In this document: piece after piece, positions 21,186-32,510 of the stretch | Position numbering within the stretch: the stretch's first letter is position 1 | Layout: every line of letters begins with the position of its first letter | Source of the DNA: Triglochin maritima | Lineage: Eukaryota; Streptophyta; Magnoliopsida; Alismatales; Juncaginaceae | Direction: 5' to 3' | Assembly (NCBI GenBank): GCA_963682175.1 | Contig: OY821770.1 | Span: forward strand, 15,592,501 to 15,656,500 | DNA: 64,000 nt | Made by a program: the position numbers and the translations under genes | The notes under the pieces: model-generated | Database searches by the model: none | The model's input: the letters and a program-made list of their open reading frames with translations, nothing else | Told to the model about the DNA's origin: nothing

Positions 21186-22959
21186 GCGAAATACAATATT
21201 AATTAATCTTGAAAATACAAAATTCTTCATTACGTTTTTGTAGATTTACGAATGATGCATCTTTATGTCCAATATCAATGGAGTCAAATATTAAACTATT
21301 TCTTGGCTATGAATACAATGAACTAAATTAAAATGACTCTAAACTGTATTTACTTGTTAGGTAATGTGACGTTGCAGATGATCATTTGCGTTTCCTATCA
21401 TCGGTTAATTCGAAACCACTTCTCGGCTAGCTCAGAGGTTTGGCGACGTACTAATGACTCCCCTTTACCCGACCCTGTTGGAGCCTTTTCGAGTCTTGAA
21501 GCTGACGTTGACGAAGTATCCTGCTGGAATTTGTCTCAAACTTCGATAATTACATTGATGGATTTCGAAACATGGTAGAGAGGGTATTTGGAAGAATTTC
21601 CAAGTAATTCAGCAGGAGGCATCAAAGGAGCTACGTACAGGTGAAAGAAAATTGATCGAGGCCAATTCTGCTAGGAAATATCAATCGATGTGCAGAGGAC
21701 CAGTTGACCATACAACCAGATTGTGAGCAATCATTTTTTGGGGAATTATATGGACGCCCCTTACCCTGGAAATTGGAATGGATACTCAATGATGGGTTTT
21801 TTAATTTTAGACAACTATACCATAACTTAAGTACGCCTGTAAAAAAGAAGAGTACGATCATACTCGTACCCTTACCGATCCTATAAATGGGTACTATTAT
21901 ATACCCATCTTGAAAAAATCCATAACCTTACCTGCTCAATAAACATGTATGGGCGGGTTAAATGGTCATTCTGGGTGTATAATTGTATATAAATTCAATA
22001 TGTAACACATGTATATAACAACAACTATCCTAATTAAACTCTTAACATGAGTTTCAAAAACCAATAATCCAAGTTTGACATCACAAAACACAACATTTAC
22101 AAGATAAAATGAACACACATGAAGTTTAAATTATCAAATAAAATTTTAACATAATTAAGTGTGTTAATTAAATATACTTTTCCTCAAGCATGCGCATGTA
22201 AAACTTACACCCCTTGAAGTTTAGAACATTAAAGTTATGTGAAATGGTGAAATGAGATCTTGTTTTAAACTTGGTTTAGGTTTTAGTTACCAAATGTGAA
22301 TCGGTTGGTTGAGATCCTTTGAACATTGAAGATGAAATGTTGGAAATGCAGAGGTTTTTGGAGCGTTTGTTGTGACCACATTCTTTGGAACTGCACTGTC
22401 TTCTTTGCTCACTCTTGTAATATCCTTTTTCATATATTTGGAACTACGGTAAAACATTGTACAAGTAACACAGCCTGAGAAATATCGAAGATGTGTCCAT
22501 ACGTCATTCGCAACTATCAGATTATTTTTTTCAAAATAAAACCAAGGATTAACATGCTCGATCCATGTAAAACATTTATTTTAAGAATTTTCAAACAAAT
22601 ATATTCCATAATAATTGAAGTCAATTAAATTCAAAATCGGAACCATCTTACATTGGCGCCACTCCGACATAAGGCATGTCCCAACATCATAAAACTTTTC
22701 ATTCTATCGTAGTTACAAGCATATACTCGAGAATATATCTTTAGGAAAAGTGACGTTTGATTGTTTTTCTTTTATAAGCCTTTGTTTTGAATAATTTGAG
22801 TTTATGTTTGGTCAACTATTTGGTTAGTCAAGATATTGCAAACGTTGATGTTTGAAATTTAATTTGAATAAACAGCTTCCATTATACTTGTACTATAATA
22901 TAATCTTGCTCGTCTATGGACAATCGATCTACATGATAAACTAGATCCCACGTCAAAAT
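21186..22959. other. Unassigned stretch without a recognised gene
   Basis: An open frame at 21333-21578 has no similarity I recognise. Sequence around 21830-21960 has GTACCC/GGGTAC-type repeats like decayed hAT ends. Otherwise AT-rich and featureless. Confidence 0.4.
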
Positions 22960-22967
22960 CTCCCCTC

Positions 22968-23206
22968 TAGGGGTGAGCATCAGTCCGGACCCAGACTGGA
23001 CCCGGATTCTCTCTGGGGTCCGGACAGAAGACCAGACCGGTCAGGTTCGGTCTGGACCGAACCCGGACCGAACTTTTGTGGGGATTTTTGGGTTTTGGTC
23101 CGGAACCGGACCGGACCGAAACCCGGACCGGTTGGGACCGAACCCGGACCGAACCGGTCCGGTCCGGTCCAAAAACCCGGACCGGACCGGAAGTTGCTCT
23201 CCCCTA
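22968..23206. mobile_element. Complete hAT MITE (239 bp) with perfect 8-bp target duplication
   Basis: The left end is TAGGGGTGAGCATCAGTCCGG. The right end, read inverted, is TAGGGGAGAGCAACTTCCGG. Both flanks carry CTCCCCTC (22960-22967 and 23207-23214). The interior is almost entirely CCGGACCG and GGACCGAACC motifs. No coding capacity is credible. The perfect duplication suggests a fairly recent insertion. Confidence 0.88.
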
Positions 23207-24359
23207 CTCCCCTCTATTCAAATAAAAGCAAATAAATGTTTGTTAACTCTCTCTCAATCTCACCCCTCCTGTTCGCTCAAATCCCTAAACCCAAAACCTC
23301 CACCCTCACATTTCTCCTTCCTCCTTCTCCAGCAACTCCGACGATGATGACCGTGGCGGCGAGGACTCCAATGAGGTTGTCCGCGCGTAGGCGCGAAGCG
23401 GAGGCTTCCCCTTCTCCGGTTTTCTTCTCCCGTCGCTTCGGGTTGAGGTACGTCATCCACCCTAATTTTGAGTCTAGGAGGTCGGGAAGGCGAGAGGAGG
23501 CTGGCCGGAGTGGCGCACGTGGGCTGGGGTCGCGTGCAGGCTGGTCGGAATCGTGTCGGAGGTGCGCAGTCGTGTTCAGGCTGGAGCCATGAACGGCCAT
23601 TCGAACCCCGCCACCGCGGGCTGGTGGTGGTTGTCGTCACGACCGACTGCCTTGGGGCAGGGCTGCTGGAGGCTGGAGGCCGGAGATGGCGGTGGGTCGG
23701 CGGTTAAGGGTTTTCTGTTGGGTTTTGTTGTGTGTATGTTTTGCATGTTAGTCCCTGGTTTGTTTAATATGTGGTGGAATGATTTTAGTTGAGTAATTTG
23801 CATGATAAATCGTGGAAGTTGTTGAAATTGATTAGTTAATATTTAATTGGAATAATTACAGAAGAAACCCTATGGTTGAGTTGTTTTTGGCTAAATAGTT
23901 AACGATTGGATTAATTGCATTGGAAATCCTGAGATTAATTGTTTAATTAATTAATAACCAGAAATAATTGCTGAAAAACCCAGGGATTTGTTTGTATATG
24001 AGTAAATGATTAATATTAGGGAAAATTGCTATTTTCCCCTTCAACATATGAGTATAATGATTTGTCTAGAAATTTTGGTGGATTTACATTTATACCCTTG
24101 TACCTTGATTGTGGATTTAAAGTTGTACCATTATTTTGTAGTTCGGTTCATGTTATTGCTCTATAACTTGTCAGGATTGTGGACCCATGCTATTGGGGGT
24201 AAATTGCAATTACCCCCTTGCCTAGTGAGACTATGAGAATGTGAGAGGTTCATGGAACCGATTGTCCACCCACATTGTTACGTGTGGTCGAGTAGTGGAG
24301 GAGACGCGTGAGGAACGTATGACAAGATGTTAGGGTGCTCCCTTGTTTGGGCGGTCCGG

Positions 24360-24850
24360 GATGGTTTATCAGCGTTGTTACGAGTGACCGTTGGAGCTAG
24401 GCTCGCAGGCTCGGTCGTTGTGGTTGGATTCCCGAAGTCGGTCCCCCCCCCCCCCCCCCCCCCGTGTTATTGCGGTTCGGAAGGGTCCACCCACGTTGTG
24501 GCGAGTGACCGTTAGCGAGCGTTGCTCATGGGCTCGGGCATGTGGTCGGCTTCCGAAGCCGGATGCGGAACTGGTCAGCTCACCAGTGTTGTGACGGGTG
24601 GCCGTTTGGGAGCGTTGCTCACGGGCTCGGGCGCGTGGTTGGAGTAGGGAGTTGCCTTGTGGGCCAGATGTGCGGTCTTGTCGAGGGTGCACGTTCGACC
24701 TGGCTGGGCGCGTGGTTGCCTTCGGACGTGTGACAGTTCTACCGTGAGAGCGGGTCGAGTGTTGCCTTCTGGTTTGGATGTGTGGTGGGGGTTGAGGTGC
24801 ACGCTCGACCTCACTGGGCGTGTGACCGCCTTGGAACACGAGACCAGTGT
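24360..24850. repeat. Diverged GC-rich tandem repeats
   Basis: Three units with GTTGTGACGAGTGACCGTT and GCTCACGGGCTCGGGC at about 24371, 24493 and 24588 are followed by two units with GTTGCCTT, GGTGCACGTTCGACCT and GGGCGCGTGGTTGCCTT at about 24650 and 24752. Confidence 0.65.
24443..24463. repeat. 21-nt C homopolymer
   Basis: An uninterrupted run of 21 C within the GC-rich tandem zone, at a junction between two diverged units. Confidence 0.95.
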
Positions 24851-25219
24851 GAGCCGTCAAGGACGGCTAGACCTTGTTCGGTGCCAGTTTGGGGTGGTGT
24901 ATTGGGTCTTGATTTGAGACTCAGGCGTGCGTATTTGTATGCCGGTGGGACGCGGTAGGTGACTGGAGGCGACTTGGGCTTGGGACGCGTGGACTGGATC
25001 TGTTGAGCTCAGTGTCATATATTTTTCATACTCCTCTCAGTAGTTATGTAGTAGGATTCAGAGTTCTTGTATTTCCCTTTCACATTGTACTTTGACTTTG
25101 ACCTTATAATATATATTTTAATCGAGGCATCGAGTTGGTTATTTCAATTAATGTTCATTTTTCGCTTTCTTTTAGTGTTGTGATTATCGTTGTGTCCCGA
25201 GTGCGGATTATGGACGTTA

Positions 25220-25656
25220 CAATGTCAATCATTGATCCATCTTGAGATGGGCAAATCTCAGCTGTCATCATCTTCCATCAGTGGTCGTAGCAAATAGAGC
25301 TGTAGAGGGGATGAGGAAGAGGAAGCCCTGGAATTTATAATTTCACCTATTTTGTTAAGAACATTTTAGATTTTGAGTATCCTAAAATTTCTCTCCTTGG
25401 CATTTTGATCCCTCGGATTTTTCCAAATACCCATAATTTGAAAGTTATTAATGAGATTTTGCTCTACTAGTTCGGTTAAAAGAAAATTAATCACAAAAAT
25501 AGGTAAAAGAAAATTCATTCATTTATAGGTAAAACATTACTCATTAAGAATTGAAATTAGACTCCAAAAGGGTGATTGTGAAATCTTGTTACTCGATTTG
25601 TTTGTGCAAAGATTTTGATGGTTCTTAAAATTTTCCAACCTTTAACTTTAAGTCCT
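25220..25656. other. Non-coding interval
   Basis: No gene or repeat recognised. Confidence 0.4.
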
Positions 25657-25922
25657 TAATTACTGCTAGCGCCCCTTCCTTCAAGAATCATGTATCATTC
25701 TCACGCAACCCCCATCTCCTTCCACAACTACCTCATGAACTCAACTTCCATGACCCTTTTATTCTCACCCATCACATTTGCTTTCCAAGATAACGCTTCC
25801 GACACCACCTGTCACGCCACCTTTCCGCCGAACCACAATTCACTCCTCATCTTACTAGATCCCCAAGCTCTATTAGGTACAGAACTTCATTTCTAACTTG
25901 ACAAATTGAGTATCTTCTCTTT
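25657..25922 (+). repeat. Exon-like segment, copy 1 of a direct duplication
   Basis: About 266 bp, close to 90% identical to 26978-27242. The frame from the ATG at 25690 reads MYHSHATPISFHNYLMNS, later DNASDTTCHATFPPNH and LLDPQAL, then TTAGGTACAG, which could be a splice donor. I do not recognise the protein. The second copy keeps a corresponding frame with different residues, so a coding origin is possible but unproved. Confidence 0.6.
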
Positions 25923-26880
25923 AGTTTTAATGATGATAAATTAATAAATAACAACATGAATCTTAGTTATTGTCCATTGGTCGTGCATATTCCGTTTGAA
26001 TTCGTGTCTGATCACCAAATTGATGATTTTGTTGCTATTTGCTATTCCAATATTTTACATGTTGGTCGACTCTTCATATTTCTTGGAAGAAAGAAAAGAA
26101 CTGCACGCAAGATGCAATCAAATATCTGTTTTTTTTCCTCTTTCATTCTTTTAGGTCTTTTTATAATTCAATAGGTTATTCTTCCTGTGTGATTGAATTA
26201 TAAAGAGGTAAGAGCCGATTATTTCGCATTATGCTTAATATTTCATATATGATTTGCATAAAATTTATGGTCTTTGGGTGATGGAGTCTTCAATTCCATA
26301 TAGGCTAAGAATGTCTCTATTCAAGCACGAAATCTCATCTCTTTAGCGATCTTACTAACGCACCAACCGCCGAGACCAATGATCTCATCTTTCTTGCACT
26401 CTGCTGCAATTACAAGTATGCTATGCTATGTTCTTCCTATATTTTGCATGTTGCTATTTCACATTGTTTGAGATGTGTATTCTATTTTTTCATGTTGGTG
26501 TTTTTTGCTTAGATTGCAGAATGAAGGTTAGTTTTCAATTCATAATTACTTTGTTGAAATTTGTTTCGATTGAACTGATCTTAACCAACATCTTAGTTAG
26601 GAAACCTCTTTATGCTTGCATGGTTCATCATATGCTTTTATTGATCCCTATATTAATCATCTTGGTGCCTACAGATGTTTGATGATATATTACATATAAG
26701 GGAAAAAATGGAAAATAATAATAAAATAAAAACTTGGCAAAGTACAAGAGTCCTGCAAACATTTCGCAAAGAAAACGACTATTGGACGCACGCATCCTGG
26801 ACGCGTAGGTAGGTCAGCGGGCACGTCACCATTGCTAGGGGTGGGGGGTTTCTCGATAAAGGATGATGACTTCATTTATT
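25923..26880. other. Spacer between the two duplicated segments
   Basis: AT-rich; no recognised gene. From about 26880 the DNA begins to show GATTGTTCACATTCT motifs related to the minisatellite at 27243. Confidence 0.4.
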
Positions 26881-26977
26881 TCTAAATAAATTGTGATTCC
26901 CACAATGATTGTTTACATTCTAGACACGATTGTTCACATTCTCGACAAGTTTGGACCAAACCGTGACCATTATGTAT

Positions 26978-27242
26978 TTAATTACTGCTAGCGCCCCTTT
27001 CTTCAACAATCGTCTATCATTCTCACACCCCCATCTCCTTCCACAACTACCCCATGAACTCAACTTCCATGACCCTTTTATTCTCAGCCATCACCGTATC
27101 TATCCAAGATAACGCATCCGACACCGCCCGTCATGCCACCTTTCCGACGAACCACAATTCACTCCTCATCGTACTAGATCCCCAAGCTCTAATAGGTACA
27201 AAACTTCATTTCTAACTTGGCAAATTGAGTATCTTCTCTTTA
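26978..27242 (+). repeat. Exon-like segment, copy 2 of the direct duplication
   Basis: Matches 25657-25922, beginning TTTAATTACTGCTAGCGCCC and ending AAATTGAGTATCTTCTCTTT. It runs directly into the minisatellite, whereas copy 1 does not. Confidence 0.6.
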
Positions 27243-27580
27243 TGGACACAGTTGTCCACACTCAGTCTATAATGGTCACGGTTCAGGAGAAGATTGTCCA
27301 AATTTTGTCCAGACTCAGTCCAAAATAAATATGATTCTGGACACGTTTGTCCAGACTCTATCCAAAATGAACACGGGTTCTGGACATGATTGTCCATACT
27401 CTGTCCAGTCTCAGTCCATATTTAAGCCATAATGGACATCATTCTGGACACGATTGTCCAAACTCAGTTCAAAATGTTCACGGTTCTGGACACGATTGTC
27501 TAATTTGTCCAGACTCAGTCCACAATGGGCACGGTTTGGTCCAGACTTTTCCAGAATTTGAATAATCGTGTCCAGAATGT
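27243..27580. repeat. Minisatellite of palindromic TGGACACGATTGTCCA units
   Basis: About seven irregular units carry GGTTCTGGACACGATTGTCC, then ACTCAGTCCAAAATG, spaced about 40 to 65 bp. The core has inverted arms TGGACA and TGTCCA. Diverged single units occur upstream at 26900-26960. It resembles a transposon subterminal array, but no terminus was found. Confidence 0.7.
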
Positions 27581-28495
27581 GAACATTTATGTCCTTTTTT
27601 GGAAGGAAAACTCCAAAACTTTGGGAATCACAATTTGTTGGAAACAAAAACAAATCAAACTTTATTTTGACATAAATTTTGTTGGTATGTTGATAAGATA
27701 TTCACATTTCTCTCCTTTTTGTCATCAAATTCAAGCATCATATTGAAAGGATTTTGTTGAATTATTGAAAAGTGGTACTTGAGCTAAAGGTAAAAAGACG
27801 ACGAAGTCTTGTGATCAAAATATAAGTAAACTTATTTATTGTGTAAAAATTAATTATATATTTTTCAATTGAATGTAGGCCTTAATCTGAAATATTTAAA
27901 AACGAAAAAATATTGGTAGGAAAATTTTATAGTTTTTTAGTTGAAAGTTTTTTATAATTTTTCCATCGAGAATATTTTGTTTTGGGTTAAAGTAAAATAA
28001 GATATTTCTGGGTTGGAATTTTTCTTTTTTATGGTTAGAGTTAAGATATGCATTTGTAGTTTTGAAAATGACACCTTCAACGTCGTTTTTGTTTCTCATA
28101 CATTGTCAAATATTTTTCGAACTCTTATACTTTATCAACTTTTTAATTTTTTTGGTCTTACCAATACATAACTCCGTGATAAAAAGAAATCGTTAGGAGT
28201 CAACTTACGTTATTGCAATTCGCAATTGACTACTTTTACTTTTTTTCCAACTAACAAATTGCTTTTTGGAACTACCATTTCATTTATTTATTTATTTGCA
28301 ATTAAAATAATTATCTTCTGCGGTAACCTCTTTACTACTTTTTTTTCCTACGCCACTATATTTTAAATTCCAACATCCCGAGCATACCAATCGGACCGTT
28401 TGGAATTTAATCCACGCAATCTTAACTATTTCGAAACAAGGCATCTAAAAATTGGTCACTATTACTTTCTTTACAACCTTTTACTTTTTTGCAAC
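27581..28495. other. Non-coding interval
   Basis: AT-rich; nothing recognised. Confidence 0.4.
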
Positions 28496-29295
28496 TAACC
28501 TACTCCAAAAATCATCTTCAAAGACAATTGTAAAGAAAGTATTTTCAAAAACATTTACAGACGCTCTCAGAAAAGTGTCTAGGAAACTAAGGGTCCGTTT
28601 GGATGTCAGCAGATCCTGTTTCTCCACCCCAGAAGTTGTGCACCCATCATGTTGCCATCCAAACGCTTGGTGGATCCTGGGGAGTCCTGTTCCCAGTGCG
28701 CAAAACCAAGCAAAATTTATGCTTGGAGGAGAAGCTCGGGTGGATGAGCTTCTCGGCTCCTTCGGAATTTTGGTTTTGTTTGGATCAATTTATCTCAACA
28801 CCATTTGGAGATCAATCTTGGGCTAAAAAAATTTAAATATTTTTAAAAAATATAAACAAATAAAAAACATATTTTCAGAAGAAAAAAAAAATTAAAACGA
28901 TTTCAAATGAATTTTTATTAAATTAAAGTCTGATGATAATTTAGAAATTTACTTTGACAAGACATCACTCACTACTAGAAGTCTTTTGATTATCCAAACA
29001 ACTCTCAACCCTGAAGAAATAACTGCTCCTGGATTCACATTCTCAGAAATTGACTTCTCATCAGAAACTGACATTTCGGAGTCACACTGAAACCCGAGTT
29101 AAGTTTTAAAGAAACATTTTTAAGGACGGTGATACAAAATAACTTGAAAAATATCTAAAGGCGCTTTTCGAAAAGTGTCCTAAAGCATAAGTTTTTAAAG
29201 ACACATTTGAAGATGCTTTCGAGAAAATGTCTTAAAAATGTGTTCTTAAAGACGCACTTTTAGAAACACTTACTGAAAACGTTGTGTAGCTACAA
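28496..29295. mobile_element. Probable DNA-transposon remnant with AAGACGC.TTT repeats
   Basis: Motifs such as AGACGCTCTCAGAAAAGTGTCT (left, about 28558) and AAGGCGCTTTTCGAAAAGTGTC (right, about 29157) recur in both orientations and fit a CACTA-type subterminal array. Inside, TAAGGGTCCGTTTGGATG at 28587 looks like a Tourist-like MITE end. Termini are not defined. Confidence 0.35.
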
Positions 29296-29553
29296 AATGT
29301 TGCAAACCCTTTGCTCCAGTGTCGGTTGCTGCTTGTGGTTGAGCTCCGGTGGAATTTGGACCAGAGTAGAGGTTGTGCAGCTGGGACTAGGGGAGGAAGC
29401 GGAGGTCTGACTTAGGGTTGAAGCTGGAATCGGACTGGAAAGAGCGGTTGAAAAGTTTGACTCCACCAAGGATCGATGAATCGAGATCAATCAGACTCGA
29501 TGGAGAGATTTAGGAGGAGGAAGAAAATGATCGAGAGAGGAAGATAATTGTTT
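29296..29553 (-). other. First-exon-like segment on the minus strand
   Basis: A frame starting at 29490 reads MISIHRSLVESNFS and is Ser/Thr/Pro-rich. It is preceded by a pyrimidine-rich leader, as in a plant first exon. A hAT-type end lies directly upstream at 29554. No family recognised. Confidence 0.3.
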
Positions 29554-29661
29554 CTAGGGCTGTAAACGGGTCGGGCCAGGTAAACGGGTTATGCGGGGAG
29601 GTTAGATGGATAAATAGATTTTTATATGTTTTTCTTTCTTTTTGCAGAACACTATAAATTA
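29554..29661. mobile_element. hAT-like remnant interrupted by the copia composite
   Basis: Begins CTAGGGCTGTAAACGGGTCGG. Related CGGGTAA and GCGGGT motifs reappear at 42074-42100, beyond the copia composite, so the composite probably inserted in this older element. Confidence 0.4.
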
Positions 29662-29666
29662 AAAAC

Positions 29667-31707
29667 TGTAGGATTTCTAGTTTAATTGCACATATATATT
29701 ATCGGAATTTTTTATGCACAATAAGGATCAATTACAATTTTCTATGATTTGTTTCATGCATGTATCGGTTTGTTTCAATAACTAGTTTCAAAACTTTATT
29801 AAAACAAACATGGGCTCCGAATTTCATACCTAAAAGTTCTCTAAAACTTCTTGATGATCCGGAGACGTTGAGGATGATTGTCGCTGCGCCGGATGCCCCC
29901 GAGTATTCACTAAACTCTAAACAATATCGGAGAGAGAAGAGCTAGCCTCTCAATCTCCAATAGGGTTTAGAATCTAACTTCTAACTCCTCTTTAGTTCCC
30001 TTGAGAAGAAGATCTCTGAAAACTAAAACTAAACTCAAGAATTAAGGAAATTTGTGGAGAATTATGGAGAGAGATTTTTGCACAAGAAGATAATGAATTA
30101 ATTGTATTAGGTAATGAGATAAACTTGTATTTATAAGTTCTCTCCAAATTACCTATTCATGTGCAACCTCTTGCCCATGATTTCATGCAAACTTCCATCT
30201 AACCATTCATTATTTGCTAACAAATAATCTCAGCCACGAATTAAATCAGTTATGGACCAATTTCATGCATGATCTAATTAATTCTGCAGAAACCGTCTGG
30301 ATCGGTCGACCGTTTGGACGTTCATTCAACCGTGTAGACCAAGTTTGGGTCGACCGTTCATAACTTGGTCGACCGTTCGTAACAAAAATTATTTCATCGC
30401 AATGTTCGGTCGACCGACCGATATACTTCGGTCAACCGAAAACGAACATACGAAATTCCATGTTACGATCGAGACACATCCGGTCGACCGTGCAACATTT
30501 CGGTCGACCGGGCAACATTCGGTGGACCATTTACCGTTTAACGGTCGACCGTTTTTGCACAGTGCTGCAGACTGGTCAAATTTCGGTTTAACCCCTACAA
30601 AATTTGACATTTCGGGATTAGTAGTAAGTTCACAACTTATGTAACATATTATCATATGTAATGATAAATCATTACACCCTATAATATTACATCACATATG
30701 AATTTAAGTTAGATTCTAATTATGTTATTAATCACAACATAATTTGGATTTTGCTTGTTCACCACATGTGTCATATTTTCTACATGAAACCCGACACACC
30801 ATATGAACTCAAAATCCCCATTTCTTGTTTCCCAGTTTTGTGGTGTGACGTATGGGAGGATCAAAACTAAGTTGGCAGTGATATTAAGAGCTTAATATCA
30901 CAAGCTATAAGCGGTATCTAGCTACACATATAGCTCCCAATTAGTTAGATGTCTTAATTTCACTCGAACCAAAACCCGATACATTTAGTGATGGAGTGCA
31001 CCACTTGTGTCCGTCCCTTGCCTCGTGATATTAAGAATACACACAAAGTAGTATTTTTCATCTTTGTATTAGTATTCATTTCTTGATCTCTTTAAGCTAG
31101 TTATAAATATGGTCACATTGTGCACATTATAACTTTGCTTTATCAAGGGGCCCACTAATATCATCACTCAATCAAGAGGGGCAATGATAATCTTTTGACT
31201 AACTATCTTCTCCAACAAAAATCATACTTAATCAACCAATGCCTTCACACTACATTTACTGATAGCTCAAGACACTAGTCTAATCAAGCATTTCTTAAGT
31301 GATCGGATATAAGTCACATATCAAAGGACCAAGGACACAGTAAAACATTAATGACATAGAAAACACAATTCTATAATGCTTTACTTATTAGGTCTATTCC
31401 GTATACAAAAGTAGTATTTTCCTCTTTTGTGTACCCGTGTTGTCACTCACTTGTAGAGCTACAATGATCTATGACCAACACGACAATCTTAACTCGGTAA
31501 TTAATGTCTCATGTTAATTACCATGATTGCGAATATCTTTTGTTTTATGTAAACCATTATCTTTTAGAGCTCTACGGTTAAGGACCAAGAGCCTCTTCCT
31601 TAACACTTCTAAAAGACGAATAGCATAAACAAGGAACAATATGATTTCTCATTCGATTCATAATAATTGACATTTAAAAGTAAAACTTTTAGAACACATT
31701 CCCTTCA
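29667..31707 (-). repeat. LTR1 of the copia composite (mosaic)
   Basis: Begins TGTAGGATTTC and ends CCCTTCA on the plus strand. The part below about 30865 differs strongly from LTR2 and LTR3, while 30868-31707 is nearly identical to LTR2. A minus-strand TATA (CTTATAAATAC) lies near 30130, with a palindrome array at 30300-30560 upstream of it. The PPT AAGTGGGAGAT adjoins the end at 31708. Confidence 0.85.
30300..30560. repeat. GGTCGACC palindrome array, LTR1
   Basis: About eight sites such as CGGTCGACCG and CGGTCAACCG lie 170 to 430 bp upstream of the minus-strand TATA box. Their order differs from that in LTR2 and LTR3. Confidence 0.8.
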
Positions 31708-31791
31708 ATCTCCCACTTGTTATTAAAGTTTTCTTTCACATACATACTCAATGCATAAAACAATAATAACCAGGGTAAACCCCATTACATA

Positions 31792-32510
31792 TCAATCATC
31801 AAGCCAATCTACATGGTTCCTCAATCCCATGGACTCGAAATGCATTTCGCCCTTGGCTTGGGATAAGGGTTTTGTGAATGGATCAGCTGTGTTGTTGTTG
31901 GTGTCCACCCATAATAGATTTATTTTGCCTTCGTCGATGAAGTCACGTGTGACAAAATACTTTCGATCCATGTACTTCACTTTGTGGTGTGATCTAGGAT
32001 CCTTGATTTGCGAGACAGATGCACTATTATCGCAAAATAGCTCAATGGGTCCCTCGCTCGTGTGAACTACTCCAAGTTCTTCAAGAAACTTCTTGATCCA
32101 CACTCCTTCCTTGCTCGCTTCAGCGATAGCCATTACTTTTGAAGCGGTGGTTGAATCGGTCGTAGTGGTTTGCTTCCAGCTGTGCCAACTCACAGCTCCA
32201 CCATTCAGAAGAAAGACATATCCCGATTGCGACCTTCTATCGTCTGGATCACTCACGAAACTCGCATCCGAGTACCCTTCGGCTATCAACTCCCTTTGTC
32301 CTCCATAAACAAGAATCTTATCCTTAGTCCGGTTAAGGTACTTCAGGATATTCTTGACTGCAGTCCAATGCTCAGGACTTGCGTTGGATTGGTGATGACT
32401 TGTCACGCTTAGAGCATACGAGACATCGGGTCTTGTGCAAGTCATCGCGTACATGATCGGCCCAATTTCCGAAGCATAAGGGATATCGTTCATGTACTCA
32501 AGTCCTTACA
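31792..32510 (-). pseudogene. Copia RNase H domain, partial duplicate
   Basis: About 230 residues match the C-terminal end of pol. They begin MNDIPYASEIGPIMYAMTC and include SGYVFLLNGGAVSWHSWKQ and CDNSASVSQIKDPRSHHK, ending GLRNHVDWLDD. They differ from the second copy (34573-35274) at only a few residues. Everything upstream in the reading direction, including RT, is missing because sequence jumps into LTR2 at 32510. A lone RNase H fragment cannot support transposition. Confidence 0.85.

Larger units (their letters stand above)
23215..25219 (+). mobile_element. LTR-like or retroelement-derived region, GC-rich, decayed
   Basis: Starts with a pyrimidine-rich, 5'-UTR/first-exon-like segment (23225-23710). 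It continues with T-rich sequence resembling plant gypsy LTRs and a GC-rich repeat zone (24360-24850), and ends GTGCGGATTATGGACGTTACA at 25219, which resembles an LTR 3' end. No gag-pol is present and the left boundary is unclear. The long open frames in this GC-rich stretch are compositional and I do not accept them as genes. Confidence 0.3.

Noticed and set aside
21333..21578. Host gene fragment
   Set aside because: An 81-codon frame with no recognised motif, no neighbouring exon and no splice context.
23236..24900. Several long open frames on both strands in the GC-rich zone
   Set aside because: High GC lowers stop frequency and the translated products are Arg/Pro/Gly-rich and low complexity. 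No family recognised.
27243..27580. Regular short repeats that could suggest a CRISPR array
   Set aside because: Repeats are imperfect, spacers vary and are related to each other, there are no cas genes, and the genome is eukaryotic.
31751..32065. Open frame on the plus strand over the RNase H remnant (also at 34532-34846)
   Set aside because: Antisense shadow of the minus-strand pol sequence; no independent domain.
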